DNA from: Clarkia xantiana subsp. parviflora
Lineage: Eukaryota; Streptophyta; Magnoliopsida; Myrtales; Onagraceae
Direction: 5' to 3'
Assembly (NCBI GenBank): GCA_036873135.1
Contig: JAPTYO010000009.1
Coordinates: 23,147,756 to 23,211,755 of the forward strand
DNA length: 64,000 nucleotides
Program-made: the position numbers and the translations under genes
The notes under the pieces: model-generated
The model's database searches: none
Seen by the model: the letters and a program-made list of their open reading frames with translations, nothing else
What the model was told of the DNA's origin: nothing
Shown: positions 45,017 to 55,669 of the stretch, one piece after another
How the letters are laid out: each line of letters starts with the position of its first letter
Numbering within the stretch: the stretch's first letter is position 1

Positions 45017-45807
45017 TGATGGATATACGCCCAATTTGAACTCGTTGACTTCCGACTCGTTTTATTTCGATCACCCCGTTAATGATTATAAATCGAAACT
45101 TCGACCCAAACACCCCGCCGAAACACCAACGGTCCGGACGAGGCGAAAATACTCGCCCGGACCGCGACGAACTCACCTAGGTGAGGTCGGGTGGCCACAC
45201 CCGACCTCCCCTAGGGGAGATCGGGTTGGCAAACCCGATCTCCCCTAGGGAGATAGGGTCGGCCAACCCTATCTCCCCTAGGGAGGGGTTGGGTGGCCAC
45301 ACCCAACCCCTACCCTTGGGGGCCGGACTTTCTCCCCACCCCCAAGGGCCCCGGCACCATTTTCCGACTCCCGCACTTAGATTATTCCTGCCAACCTCTC
45401 CGTGCTTTAAGGTTTTAATTATGTGATCAAGGACTAATTAATTGTGTTTAAAGGTTAACGATGTCATTAAGCCACCTTAATGACATCGTTGCCTATAAAT
45501 ACAACATTTCCACCATTCATTTGAGGATCTTGGCCACTTATGCAATTTTAGCTCTGGCATCTCTCTAGCTTTATCTCTCTAGAAAGAAACGTACTGACTT
45601 AGGCATCGGAGAGGGTTCATCAAGCACCACCCCCCCCCCTCCGTGCTTGATATTGCCCCTATTGCAGGGCACGTGGAGAAGAGAAGGAGGAGGACAGAAG
45701 GGCACGGATCAGAACGACAGGATCTAGGAGCACCGAACCCGTATTTTCACCAGTGAGGAGTAAGGTTTAGGCCGACAACCCGTTGACCTAAAACTTAGAA
45801 CCTAACA
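45017..45807 (+). repeat. 5' LTR of element G
   Basis: This 791-bp LTR starts TGATGGATATACGCCC and ends GAACCTAACA. Six consecutive hairpins occupy 45130-45348. CCTATAAATAC near 45493 is a good TATA box. Downstream of it, a C-rich-loop hairpin lies at 45620-45650 (TCAAGCAC...GTGCTTGA). Confidence 0.95.
45130..45348. repeat. Six-hairpin array in LTR of G
   Basis: The stems are 45130-45142/45152-45164, 45183-45192/45199-45208, 45211-45227/45232-45248 (17 bp perfect), 45248-45259/45266-45277, 45285-45294/45301-45310 and 45313-45322/45339-45348. Stem sequences differ from one another; loops are mostly 4-6 nt. The same array is in the other LTR at about 54385-54604. Confidence 0.9.
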
Positions 45808-45808
45808 C

Positions 45809-45825
45809 TTGGCGCCGTCCGTGGG
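45809..45825 (+). other. Primer-binding site of G
   Basis: TTGGCGCCGTCCGTGGG lies one base after the 5' LTR and is nearly the same as in element A. Confidence 0.85.
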
Positions 45826-45858
45826 TTTCGAATAGAAAGCCTGGCAATCACGAGAGCG

Positions 45859-47982
45859 ATGACGAATAGCTTAGCGTCTAGACATAATCGCCCACCTGGG
45901 GGCAATAGGCGAGAGAGACAGCCTATACCTCCAGCAAGGCAGCCTAACCTAGAGAAACAGCCTGTACACCCAGAGCCTCAGATAGCCCCACAGGCACCCC
46001 AGCCTAACAACCAGGAAGGAGGACCTTCACGCCCAGCGTAGGCTGAGTCTTCCACAGCCTCAACTCCATTGGCTAGGAGGCCATAGACACAAGGGGGGCA
46101 ACAAGGAGTGCCATCCCAATACACGGTACCTCCTCAGGGGTACTACTATGAGGCACAACCTCAAGGATATCCATATGGAATGCCGGCTCAAAGAAACGAC
46201 AATCGCGCTCACACAACCAACACAAGGTCCGCATACTCACAAGGAGCACAGACAGTGACTCCGGGGTTGATGAGCGCATTGGATGAGATGCTAGCCTATA
46301 GAGAGACTCTGAGGAACATGCAGGGATGGCAACACCAGTATGAAGAAGAAGAAGTTCATGAGGAAGAACAAGTCCTAGAAGAAGAACACCACTCGCACCC
46401 TCCAACAGGACAGTGAGAAGAACAAAGGAGAGATAACCAAAGGCCACCCCCAGAGGGAAGGCAGCAGTTTGTGCCTCCAAGGCAGCAACAGACACAGCAG
46501 GACGTCGGGGCATACACCCCGCTGGGGGCAGAAAGACAGGCAAGACCTCCAAGGAGGCAGGAATTCCACCAAGTACCCCAACAGGGATATCAGGGATACG
46601 CCTATAGTCCGAACCAGCACGGACAAGGGATCCCAGCAAGCCCAATTTACAATTATGGAGGATATCATAGAGACTATACTCCAATGTCGGTGATGATTAC
46701 CCCGGAGGAGATAGAAGCCATGATAATAAGGAAGATGAGTGAGTCAAAGAGGAACAGATTGCACTGCCTAAGTGACAACACAAACCACCCCTTCACAAGG
46801 GAGTTGGAAATGAACAAAATGTCAGACTCCTTGCATACAATACAGATAGCAAAATACAATGGCAAGGGAGACCCTTTAGAGCACATTCAGCAGCATGAAG
46901 CCTCTCTATTCGGGAGAACAACTGATGACCGCTACATGGCACTCTTATTTCCAAACACCCTGTCAGGGGTGGCGTCACATTGGTTTTTTAGCCTACCTAC
47001 TGAGAGCATACACTCATGGGCGCAGCTAAAGGCGAAGTTTCTTCAGAGATACCTAGGAGAAAGGAAGCTACTCAAAGGAACAGGCTCCCTAGATGATGTG
47101 AAGCAAGAAAATGATGAATCTTTGGCTGATTACTACACTAGGTTCAACCAGAACATAGCAGACATACAAGGCGACATCACTGAGGGTGAAATAATAAGAG
47201 CCTTCATAAGAAACCTAGGCCGCTTCGGGTCCACATTGGCAGAAAATATGGCCAAAAAACCTGCAAGCACCTTAGAGGAGCTGGCAGGGAGAGTGAAAAC
47301 TCATATAGACCTAGAGAGGCACAAAGTGAGTAAGAAAGCCAAGATTCAAGCGGCAAAGGAGGACAATACAAAGCAGAATAAGGGAAAGCCACCTCAACCC
47401 ATAAGGCAACAAGAATGGCGTCCGCCTCAGCAAAGAAATCAGATGGGTGAACCATTGAAGGCTAGGGAAATAAATGTCATCAATTTTATACCATTGAACA
47501 CCACCCCAGCAGTGGTCCTGAGAGAGATGAGAAATCAGAAATTATGGTCGCCCCCCGGAAGATGGAGAGCCCCAGTGGTAGGAACACACAAGGATAGATG
47601 GTGTGATAACCATGAGGCATATGGGCATGATACAAACGAATGCTTTAGCTTAAAGCTAAGTATCAACAATAACATCCAAAGAGGGGAGCTAAAACAGTTT
47701 GTTGATCACGGTGGCAATAGCACACAGCTAGGGCCATCATACAAGGATAAATGCAAAGACAAGGTAGATTATAATCCCCCACCCAACAAGAGGGGGACTA
47801 TAAACATGATACATGGAGGAGTGGCATCAGGTGGCCCAACGGCCAATGCAAGAGAAGTTTACGCATCCAAGCTGAGCTCAGTGCCAAAGTGGAGAAAGAG
47901 ACCACGAGAAGGAGAGGGGATGAAGATTGAGTTTTCGGAGAAGGACAATAGTCATATTGTGTTCCCCACGATGATGCTCTAG
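45859..47982 (+). pseudogene. Gag of G with three stops
   Basis: A single frame runs from ATG 45859 to 47982, interrupted by TAG at 46039, TAG at 46084 and TGA at 46414. The N-terminus is Pro/Gln-rich. The long uninterrupted part from 46471 has the Gag core (IAKYNGKGDPLEHIQQHEAS, MALLFPNTLSGVASHWFFSL, FLQRYLGERKLLKG, YYTRFNQNIADIQG) and a zinc-knuckle-like WCDNHEAYGHDTNEC. It ends next to the protease with a frameshift near 47980. It is homologous to Gag of A. Confidence 0.88.
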
Positions 47983-48668
47983 TCATCACGATGGACATCG
48001 ATAATTTCGATGTAAAAAGAATACTGGTAGATGGGGGCAGCTCTGCAGACCTCCTAAGCCTAAGGGTCCTGGAAGAGATAGGAAAAACAAAGGTAGACAT
48101 CAAACCAGTCAACTTCCCTCTAGTTGGCTTCTCAGGGGCAACAAGTTATCCCCTAGGAATGATAACCCTGCCAGTGACCATGGGCCAGGGATGGACACAG
48201 CTGAGAGTGAACATCAACTTCATGGTGGTTGAAAGCCTGGGAGCCTACAATGGGATCTTAGGAAGAACAACCATAAATCCATATGAAATTGTGCCATCTA
48301 CAGTGCATCAGAAGCTAAAGTATATCACTGAAAACGGAATTGGGGAAGTCTTAGGTGATCAACGCACTGCAAGGCAGTGCTACGTTAACTCCATGAGACG
48401 TGGATCACACAAGTCAGACATAGTGGCTATGGCCATGACTGGGGCCATCCAAGACAAAAAAAAGGTAATTAAAAGGTTAAAGCAGGGAGAGATGAAAAAG
48501 GGAGTTGCACTCCGCCTGAGTAAGCAAGGCTCTAAGAGTAACGAGCATACCTTGGCAGCCAGAGAATGCAGAAGGAAAGAAAACAAGGGACTCCATCGAG
48601 AAGGGTTTCCGATATATAGACGACATCAAGCAAATGCCAAAGGAGTCCATATCAAGCTACTTTGGTAG
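47983..48668 (+). CDS. Protease of G
   Basis: The first ATG is at 47991. It encodes DVKRILVDGGSSADLLSLRVLEEIG, the aspartic-protease active site in its Tat form (DGGS), then GATSYPLGMITLPV and YNGILGRTTINPYEIVPSTVHQK. This matches the protease of A closely. The C-terminal 40 residues are not protease-like and read through the join with the next module in the wrong frame. Confidence 0.85.
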
Positions 48669-49161
48669 ATTCTTCAGTTATGGTGCAAGCATGGACATCA
48701 CAAGAAGAGAGGCCGTAAGGGCCTTCCTTAGAAACATGTATCCAACCTCAATCGAAGCATATGGAGGGCTCTATGAGGTGGTCATGACAAGCACAATGAG
48801 GGAGCTCAAAGAGAGGCTGGACAAGGCATTCGAAAAAGAGGTAGGGCGATGTGAAGAAGTCCTTGAAGAAGGAAGAGAGACTGACACACTGGAAGGAGGT
48901 GTAAACTTCAAATTCACACCCCTTACAATGAAGATAGAAGAAATTTTCCAGGAATACCTCAAGGAAGAGCTACCAAAATGCAAAGAAGAGGGCAAGGCCT
49001 TCCTAGGAAGAGATGCACAGGGTTGGTGTGAGTACCATGGGACCTGGGGGCATCAAACCAATGATTGCATGGTGTTGAAGATAGAAGTGGAAGAGATGAT
49101 TTACAAAGGAGGCCTAAAGGAGTACGTGGCAACAGACACACTCACCACCCCATATCCTTAG
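48570..49161 (+). CDS. Second, divergent gag-like module of G
   Basis: The open frame from ATG 48634 to 49161 (and upstream in frame to about 48590, RYIDDIKQ) encodes a Gag-like sequence. Residues ISSYFGRFFSYGASMDIT, EAVRAFLRNM and LKERLDKAFEKE align with the first Gag (DDVKQ...ES, YYTRF, DIT, EIIRAFIRNL). A zinc-knuckle-like WCEYHGTWGHQTNDC and a following LKEYV match WCDNHEAYGHDTNEC...LKQFV of the first Gag. It sits where RT should start. It may be a gag duplication or a piece recruited from another element. Its 175 codons are uninterrupted. Confidence 0.75.
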
Positions 49162-49430
49162 TTTAATATTCAGCACTTTGCATGTTCAAGCATTTTAAGT
49201 TTTCCAAAAACAACTTTTGAGAAGGAGAACTCAAGAAGTTACTCCGACTCTACAACTATCTTTGATTTCCTCCAAAGGGTGTCTTGATCCATCCAAGGCA
49301 CCCCAAGTGTACATAAAGCATGAATGCTCCTAATGAAGTAGAAGTTACTCAAAAGTATCTTTCAAAAAGGTGGTGATATAATCATTATGTTATCCTTACA
49401 CAGATATGACTTCCAAGTCAACAACACCCT
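49162..49430. other. Spacer downstream of second gag module in G
   Basis: No gene or repeat was recognised. It leads into the tandem array. Confidence 0.5.
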
Positions 49431-49960
49431 CGACGCCCCCAAGAGCGTATCTTGAGAGTAGTTTTCATACTACGAACTTCGACGCCCCCAAGAGCGTATC
49501 TTGAGAGTAGTTTTCATACTACGAACTTCGACGCCCCCAAGAGCGTATCTTGAGAGTGGTTCCCAAAAACTACAAACTTCGACGCCCCCAAGAGCGTATC
49601 TTAAGAGTGGTTTCTAAAAACTACGACCTTCGACGCCCCCAAGAGCGTATCTTGAGGTAGATTTCAAACTACCAGATTCGACGCCCCCAAGAGCGTATCT
49701 TGAGAGTGGTTTCTAAAAACTACGACCTTCGACGCCCCCAAGAGCGTATCTTGAGGTAGATTTCAAACTACCAGATTCGACGCCCCCAAGAGCGTATCTT
49801 GAGGTAGATTTCAAACTACCAGATTCGACGCCCACTAGGAGCGTATCTTTGGTCTAACTTGCGCCCTCCGGGAGCCTAACCTGTGAAACGTTAAGTGCCC
49901 TCCGAGAGCCTATCTCGTGAACAGATTCGACGCCCACCAAGAGCGTATCTTTGGTCTAAC
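49431..49960. repeat. Tandem array of 48-51 bp units in G
   Basis: Ten units start at 49431, 49480, 49529, 49580, 49631, 49680, 49730, 49778, 49826 and 49927, each opening CGACGCCC followed by AAGAGCGTATCTT. The units alternate between two variants at their right half (GAGAGTGGTTTC and GAGGTAGATTTC). The array lies between the sense and antisense genes, as in element A. Confidence 0.92.
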
Positions 49961-50445
49961 AATACCATACATACCATTTAAAGGGTATCAGAAGAGATCA
50001 TTGCACCATACTAAGAAGGATCCCATGAAAAAATAATTACAAAGCAAAGTTGTATGAAGAACACATAATGTTTTTTCTTGATGAGATAGCAGGTATGATG
50101 TGAAGGAAAACACAAAAGAAAGATAAGTAAAGGAAAGCACAAGGAAAGGAAGAGTCCATGATCAAAGGAATATATACAGAAGCATATGAAGTACCCATCA
50201 AAAGGCAGGTGTTCCACACACCATGCATACCACAACCAAAGGCAGGTGTTCCACACACCGCCAACATAACTAAGCAAAGAAGGAAAGCAACAAAACATCC
50301 CAAGTATAGCAATTCCAAAATGAACTCGACTCATCAAGGGGAGAAACACTCAACCCATTAAAGGGGAGGAAAAGTAAAGTCATATGTACAAGGATAAAGA
50401 CATATCAGCATATCAATTAGAGCCTGTTGGAGAGTCCTCACGGTC
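49961..50445. other. Spacer between array and antisense gene of G
   Basis: It contains two near-identical phrases of about 25 bp around GGCAGGTGTTCCACACACC (50203 and 50242). This is presumed 3' UTR of the minus-strand gene. No coding frame was supported. Confidence 0.5.
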
Positions 50446-52840
50446 CTAACCCTCTGAGGAAGAACCACCAACAGAGCTCGAAGAAGAGGAAGAAGAGCAT
50501 GAACTATCAACATCCACGGGTATAGCATCCACCTGTGCAGGGGCAGCCTCATCAGCAACGACAGCTTGACCCCTAAGAACGACCATATAACCAGTAGCAT
50601 ATGGTCCAAAGTCACCCAGATCATTGACGGGAAACTGGGGATCAATACGAAAGATGTGATCAACAAGGTACTCCCCGAACTGGTTCATCTCCTGGTTCAA
50701 CCGAACGTTGTAATCAGCAGTAAAGGCATAGGAAACTTTGTACTCAGATACTGCAACTGCTCTCCTCCGCCCGGCACCTCGCCTCAAGCTTCGTCAACTC
50801 CTCAGCATGGAGTGACGATGCAACATCAGCCTTACGGCGCAAACTACCCACGGTAGTCTCAAGTAGAGCTACCTGGTCCCTAAGCTCCTGCATCTGCAAG
50901 TCAGACAGGCGAGCCTTCTCAGCGGCAGTGGCAAGCTCCGCCTTCAAGGATACCTGGTTATCCTCAAGAGCCTTCTTTTCATCCGACAGCTCAAGCGCAA
51001 GAGACGACATATTCACCATGTCGGACATACCCTGAAAATTCAACAAGGGATAAGTGACTTAGCAAGCAATCAAATAAAAGAAGAGAAGGAAGAGAAACAC
51101 CACTAACAGGAACATAGCGGGATAACACCCCCTGGATGAAGCGCCGGGTCTCCTTAGGGGACTTAGGCAGAGGAACACGATCACCAGGAGCGATGGCACC
51201 GCGAAGTACCCGAATGCCAACCTCCGGGGTGCGCAAGGAGGAACCGCTGTCAAAGTGGAACTCCTTCAATCCAGCAAAGGGAGTCCACTCAGCTCCCATG
51301 ATATCCTCGCCCGTAAGGCGCGTAAAGTCCTTCCGACTCAAAGCCGGAGGCCCACCTATACAAAGAAAGCAAAGTAAAGAAAAACACAAGCATAGAAGCA
51401 TCAATGACATAAAGAAAAAACGAACCTGAAGACCGTGCCCTCGGCTGGGGGGCAGGAGATGGAGAATCAGTGACCACCCCACCATCACCAGCAGGCCGCT
51501 TCCCCTTATCAGCCCGGGAAGGCGCCTCTTCGACCACTATCTCTTTGTCGCGAGACAGGGTCGGGGGACGAACACCAGGGGGAGGATGATCTGCCGCCTT
51601 CTTCTTCTTGACAGCCGAGGCCCCGGCCTCAGAGTCGGACCTCCGTGACTTGGACTTAGAAGGTCCAGAGCCCTTGTCCACAGAGACGACTCGCTCGGTC
51701 ACCAGGGGAGAGTGCCCTAATAATACAAGGAAAACAACATGAGAAAAAACACAAGTATACCATAAGAGAAGAAAGAAAGAAGTATACCAGAGGCCCCAGC
51801 AGTCTTCCCAGGCATATGGGACTTCTTCAGAGTAGAGCTGGAGGGAGCCCTCCTCTTGCTCAAATCAACCGGCGTTGCCTGCACGTTATACGTTTTCCCG
51901 TGAAATCAACCTACAAGGGAAAAACAAAAAATAAATATAGATGAGAAGACTAAGTAACATACCGAATCCCCGGAGAGAGGAGTCAGACTAATCCCTGCCT
52001 CATAGAGGTCTGTCTCGGTCACCAAGGACACAGGGCAGTAAGACTGGGTCTTGTGGCTCTCATAGATAGTCTTCATAGTCTCTAAGTCCACAGAAGAGAA
52101 CTCCCCGAAGGCAGGCCAGCCCTCTGATAGGTCCTCATTCAGAACCGGCCAGGTAACGTATCGATTCGTGATAAAGAAATAATGTTTGGCCCAATGGCTC
52201 GCCGAGTTATCGCTCCGAACCACGAAACGAAGAGAAGTATTCCACTCAACTCCGCTTAACCCGAAATCAGCAAATCGTGAATCTTTGAGGGAATGATAGC
52301 GAGTCACAAAACTCGCGAAGCCTACCTTCTTCTGATACTGAAATCGGAAGAAGCACCGGAACAAGACCAAGGAGTACTTCCAGGAGTACCACTGACATAG
52401 CACCCGGAAACCCACCCAGACGCGAATAGCACTGGGGCAAGGTTCACAGGGGAGATCCTAAAGAATCTACTCAATTCTACAAGCTCATCGCAATAAGGCA
52501 GGCGTAACCCAAACCGAATCTGGGAAGGATAGACAACAACCTTCCCCCTGGGAGGGTCTGTCACTGTCTGGCGAGTATTTCCCAAAGAAGGGAGGAAGGG
52601 ATACAAAGGCTCGTTTAAAGGACAGATGTCGCCTAAGGTGACATGCTCATTATAGTCGGACCTAGTCAAATAGTTCTCCGACAAAGCAGCGAGACCTAAA
52701 TCAAAGGCAGTGAGAAATTCCAAGCTCGAATCAGGCTCCGACCAATACCTTGGCTCAGTATCCGACTCAGAATCCGACTCCGAACTAATGCCAGGAAAGA
52801 AAGTAACGCGACGAATAGAGGGAAAGAGAAAATTACTCAT
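50446..52840 (-). pseudogene. Spliced antisense gene of element G (coiled-coil protein)
   Basis: Five exons on the minus strand: 51963-52840, 51788-51878, 51426-51716, 51108-51355 and 50446-51031. All introns are GT-AG and all phases join. The first exon has an acidic Ser-rich start, then VVVYPSQIRFGLRLPYCDELVELS, AIRVWVGF and YSLVLFRCFF in homologous order to the antisense gene of A. A Lys-rich linker (AVKKKKAAD), a globular exon (LTGEDIMGAEWTPF), a coiled coil (50800-51020) and an acidic Ser-rich tail follow. Two frameshifts (about 52437, 50763) are the only breaks, in about 697 codons. The ATG at 52840 is the best start but an earlier short exon is possible. Function is unknown; the family name is inferred. 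Confidence 0.78.
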
Positions 52841-53149
52841 CCTTCGAAGGATATAGCGCCTCTGCCAAGTTTGTGTACGGGGGCACCACCACGAGTATAA
52901 TACCTGCCACGGCATGACAGTTGTCAAGATAAGAAGATCTCCGGAAAAACCGGGCATACCTCGGCACCCGACAAACAACAACCAAAAGTTCAAAGGCGCC
53001 CAATGAAGGTAATGAACACATGCTAAGGACACCACAATGACAGAATCGGGCAATTCGACTCAGATCAAAAACCGATTTTCGAGCAAAATTACGATTATGC
53101 CCCTCCACGAAAATCAACGTGCAAATGGCATTACGACGTTAAATCCAAG

Positions 53150-53690
53150 CAGGAAAAATTCAAACGGCCAAAAATTTTCCCCAAATCGGCGGCTATCTAC
53201 GGCAATCACGAATCAAATATCGGAAATTCAAGTATCGACATTTTATACGGTAACGAAAAGGAAAAGATTGGACCTTTGGAAAACCCGACCCGATTTGATA
53301 AACGGGTCCGGAATTCAAATTTTGGGGTCGCCGGAAACCAGACCCCGCCGTCGCCGGAAGTCGCCTCGCGTCGCGCCGGAGCTGCCCCGCCTCGCTGTCG
53401 CCCGCCCCCGCCGGACCAGACGCTGCCGTCGCCCGTGACAGCTTCGTCGTCGTCCGCCGTCTCCGCCCTGTTCCACGCCGCCTCGAGCTGCCGGATCACC
53501 TCGCCTCTGTCGTGCCGCCGGGAGCCTCCGTCGCCGTCTCAGGACCACGCCGTCGTGTCCGTGCTGGCCGGAATTCCACCTCCTCCACCGGAATTTCTGG
53601 CCGGCCCCCTCCCTTAGTGTGCAAGATTTTCTCCAAATTTTTCTTTGCTCTCCAAGTGTGAGGAAAAAAGGAAAAGATGACAATGGTGGC
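53150..53690 (-). other. GC-rich leader or captured segment upstream of antisense gene
   Basis: 53320-53620 is strikingly GC-rich, with CGCCGG and CCGGAAT phrases, against an AT-rich surrounding. Open frames here follow base composition and have no recognised domain. It could be the 5' UTR or leader intron of the antisense gene, or host DNA picked up by the element. Confidence 0.45.
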
Positions 53691-53715
53691 TAAGTGAGGT
53701 AATTTCTTTACTCCT

Positions 53716-53723
53716 CTATATAT
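53716..53723 (-). promoter_or_regulatory. Possible TATA box for antisense gene of G
   Basis: The minus strand reads ATATATAG, about 880 bp upstream of the proposed ATG. It is plausible but unproven. Confidence 0.35.
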
Positions 53724-54271
53724 TTGAAAAGGTGTAGGGTTTTTTAAAGTGACATAATCACAACCCTCCATTTAAAGTTAGAAGAGATCTAAGGGTTAAA
53801 GGGAAAACTATCATCTTTACCTCCCTTGGACTATGGTTAGGCATATTTCCACCCAAGTTAATATCCTATAGGAATATTTTTTAAATATCCTATACTTAGA
53901 AAAAAAAATTGGACCAAAACCGAAATTTTTTCCCGCATAGGCTTACCCCGTCATGAAATTGAAGCATGTACTCACCTAACCATATTCAGTTTCATCCCCA
54001 TGCATGCGTATATTTTCCGAGTATGAGCTCGGGACAATGTTGAATTTGTCACTTCCATCCCAGACGGACACGTGCTTGGACGCGTGTCCGCGCTGTACTG
54101 ACGTTTGCAATTCCTCTATCTTAGAAGACAGGGGGCAGAGTCAGAGACAGACACCCAGGGGTAAGTAAGGATTCCGACAAAAGGTAAAATTCCGGATTCA
54201 AATTGCGCGTGTCATACCATCCTAAAATAGAGTCAATCAAGGGTCAGGTCATTGGTTGACTCGGGGGCATG

Positions 54272-55064
54272 TGATGGATATACGCCCAATTTGAACCCGT
54301 TGACTTCCGACTCATTTTATTTCGATCACCCCGTTAATGATTATAAATCGAAACTTCGACCCAAACACCCCGCCGAAACACCAACGGTCCGGACGAGGCG
54401 AAAATACTCGCCCGGACCGCGACGAACTCACCTAGGTGAGGTCGGGTGGCCACACCCGACCTCCCCTAGGGGAGATCGGGTCTGCCAACCCGATCTCCCT
54501 TAGGGGAGATAGGGTCGGCCAACCCTATCTCCCCTAGGGAGGGGTTGGGTGGCCACACCCAACCCTTACCCTTGGGGGCCGGACTTTCTCCCCACCCCCA
54601 AGGGCCCCGGCATCGTTTTCCGACTCCCGCACTTAGATTATTCCCGCCAACCTCTCCGTGCTTTAAGGTTTTAATTATGTGATCAAGGACTAATTAATTG
54701 TGTTTAAAGGTTAACGATGTCATTAAGCCACCTTAATGACATCGTTGCCTATAAATACAACCTTTCCACCATTCATTTGAGGATCTTGGCCACTTATGCA
54801 ATTTTAGCTCTGGCATCTCTCTAGCTTTATCTCTCTAGAAAGAAACGTACTGACTTAGGCATCGGAGAGGGTTCATCAAGCACCACCCCCCCCCCCTCCG
54901 TGCTTGATATTGCCCCTCTTGCAGGGCACGTGGAGAAGAGAAGGAGGAGGACAGAAGGGCACAGATCAGAACGACAGGATCTAGGAGCACCGAACCCGTA
55001 TTTTCACCAGTGAGGAGTAAGGTTTAGACCGACAACCCGTTGACCTAAAACTTAGAACCTAACA
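54272..55064 (+). repeat. 3' LTR of element G
   Basis: This 793-bp partner of 45017-45807 is preceded by the purine-rich ACTCGGGGGCATG. It keeps the six-hairpin array (54385-54604) and the C-loop hairpin (54876-54907). Confidence 0.95.
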
Positions 55065-55069
55065 ACAGG

Positions 55070-55161
55070 TACATGTCATTTCTAAACCCTACGCAATCCA
55101 AGCAGTTTTACATGCTTTTCGAATATCTCCCTGCGTAGTGGTTTAGTTAATGGGTCCGTAA
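55070..55161 (-). other. Resumed 3' noncoding DNA of E
   Basis: The sequence picks up after G and aligns with D from about 36535 (CCTACGCAATCCAAGCAGTT), confirming the insertion point of G. Confidence 0.7.
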
Positions 55162-55554
55162 TCATATTATCTGTAACAAGTATTCCATAGTGATTATATT
55201 GTCTTCTTCCATAGATTTAGCATAAAAATATTTCACATCAATGTGTTTGGTCCTACTATGGTACTTCAGATTCTTAACTGCCGCAATGGCTGCCTGATTT
55301 TCAGAGAACACCTTCACAAGTTTACTCTCGACGTCACTATTAAGCAGTGCAGTAAGAAGCCTTTTCAGCCAGACTGCTTCCTGTGCATTCTTAGAGAGAG
55401 CTACGAATTCTGATTCCATCGTTGACAGCGCGAGACAGGTTTGCTTCTTGCTCGTCCATGAAATAGAGGCTTTAGCAAGGAGGAACACTCCACCTGTGGT
55501 GGACTTATGATCATCTGGATCGCCACCATGGTCGGCGTCACTGTAATCGGTCAA
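55162..55554 (-). pseudogene. Copia RNase H of E
   Basis: It encodes YSDADHGGDPDDHKSTTGG, ISWTSKKQTCLALSTMESEF, SENQAAIAAVKN and HSRTKHIDVKYFYAKS. It is longer and better kept than in D, with the C-terminal half present. It is cut from RT by small indels near 55560-55670. Confidence 0.88.
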
Positions 55555-55669
55555 TTCTAACTTCCCGCCCTCATAGAACAGAGCATAGTCGGCAGTACCT
55601 TTCAGATAACGAATTATTCGTTTACAGCCTTTAAATGTTGATAGCCAGGATCTGATTGGAAACGTGGTA

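Larger units (their letters stand above)
45017..55064 (+). mobile_element. Non-autonomous Tat-like Gypsy element G
   Basis: It is 10.0 kb with LTRs at 45017-45807 and 54272-55064 and target-site duplication ACAGG (45012-45016, 55065-55069). It carries gag, protease, a second gag-like module, a tandem array and an antisense spliced gene. No RT, RNase H or integrase is found anywhere between the LTRs. LTR starts (TGATGG), primer site and gene layout match element A, so it is Tat-related. About 13 differences between the LTRs indicate a young insertion, which must have moved with enzymes supplied by other elements. Confidence 0.92.

Noticed and set aside
46073..46684. 203-codon minus-strand frame over G gag
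   Set aside because: It is the complement of the Gln/Pro-rich Gag N-terminus, with no recognisable family.
49431..49960. CRISPR-like regular repeats
   Set aside because: Units are near-identical head to tail without unique spacers, inside a plant retrotransposon.
53206..53683. Several frames of about 90-120 codons in GC-rich DNA
   Set aside because: Frames are open on both strands because GC-rich DNA lacks stops; composition is Pro/Arg/Gly-rich and no domain is seen.
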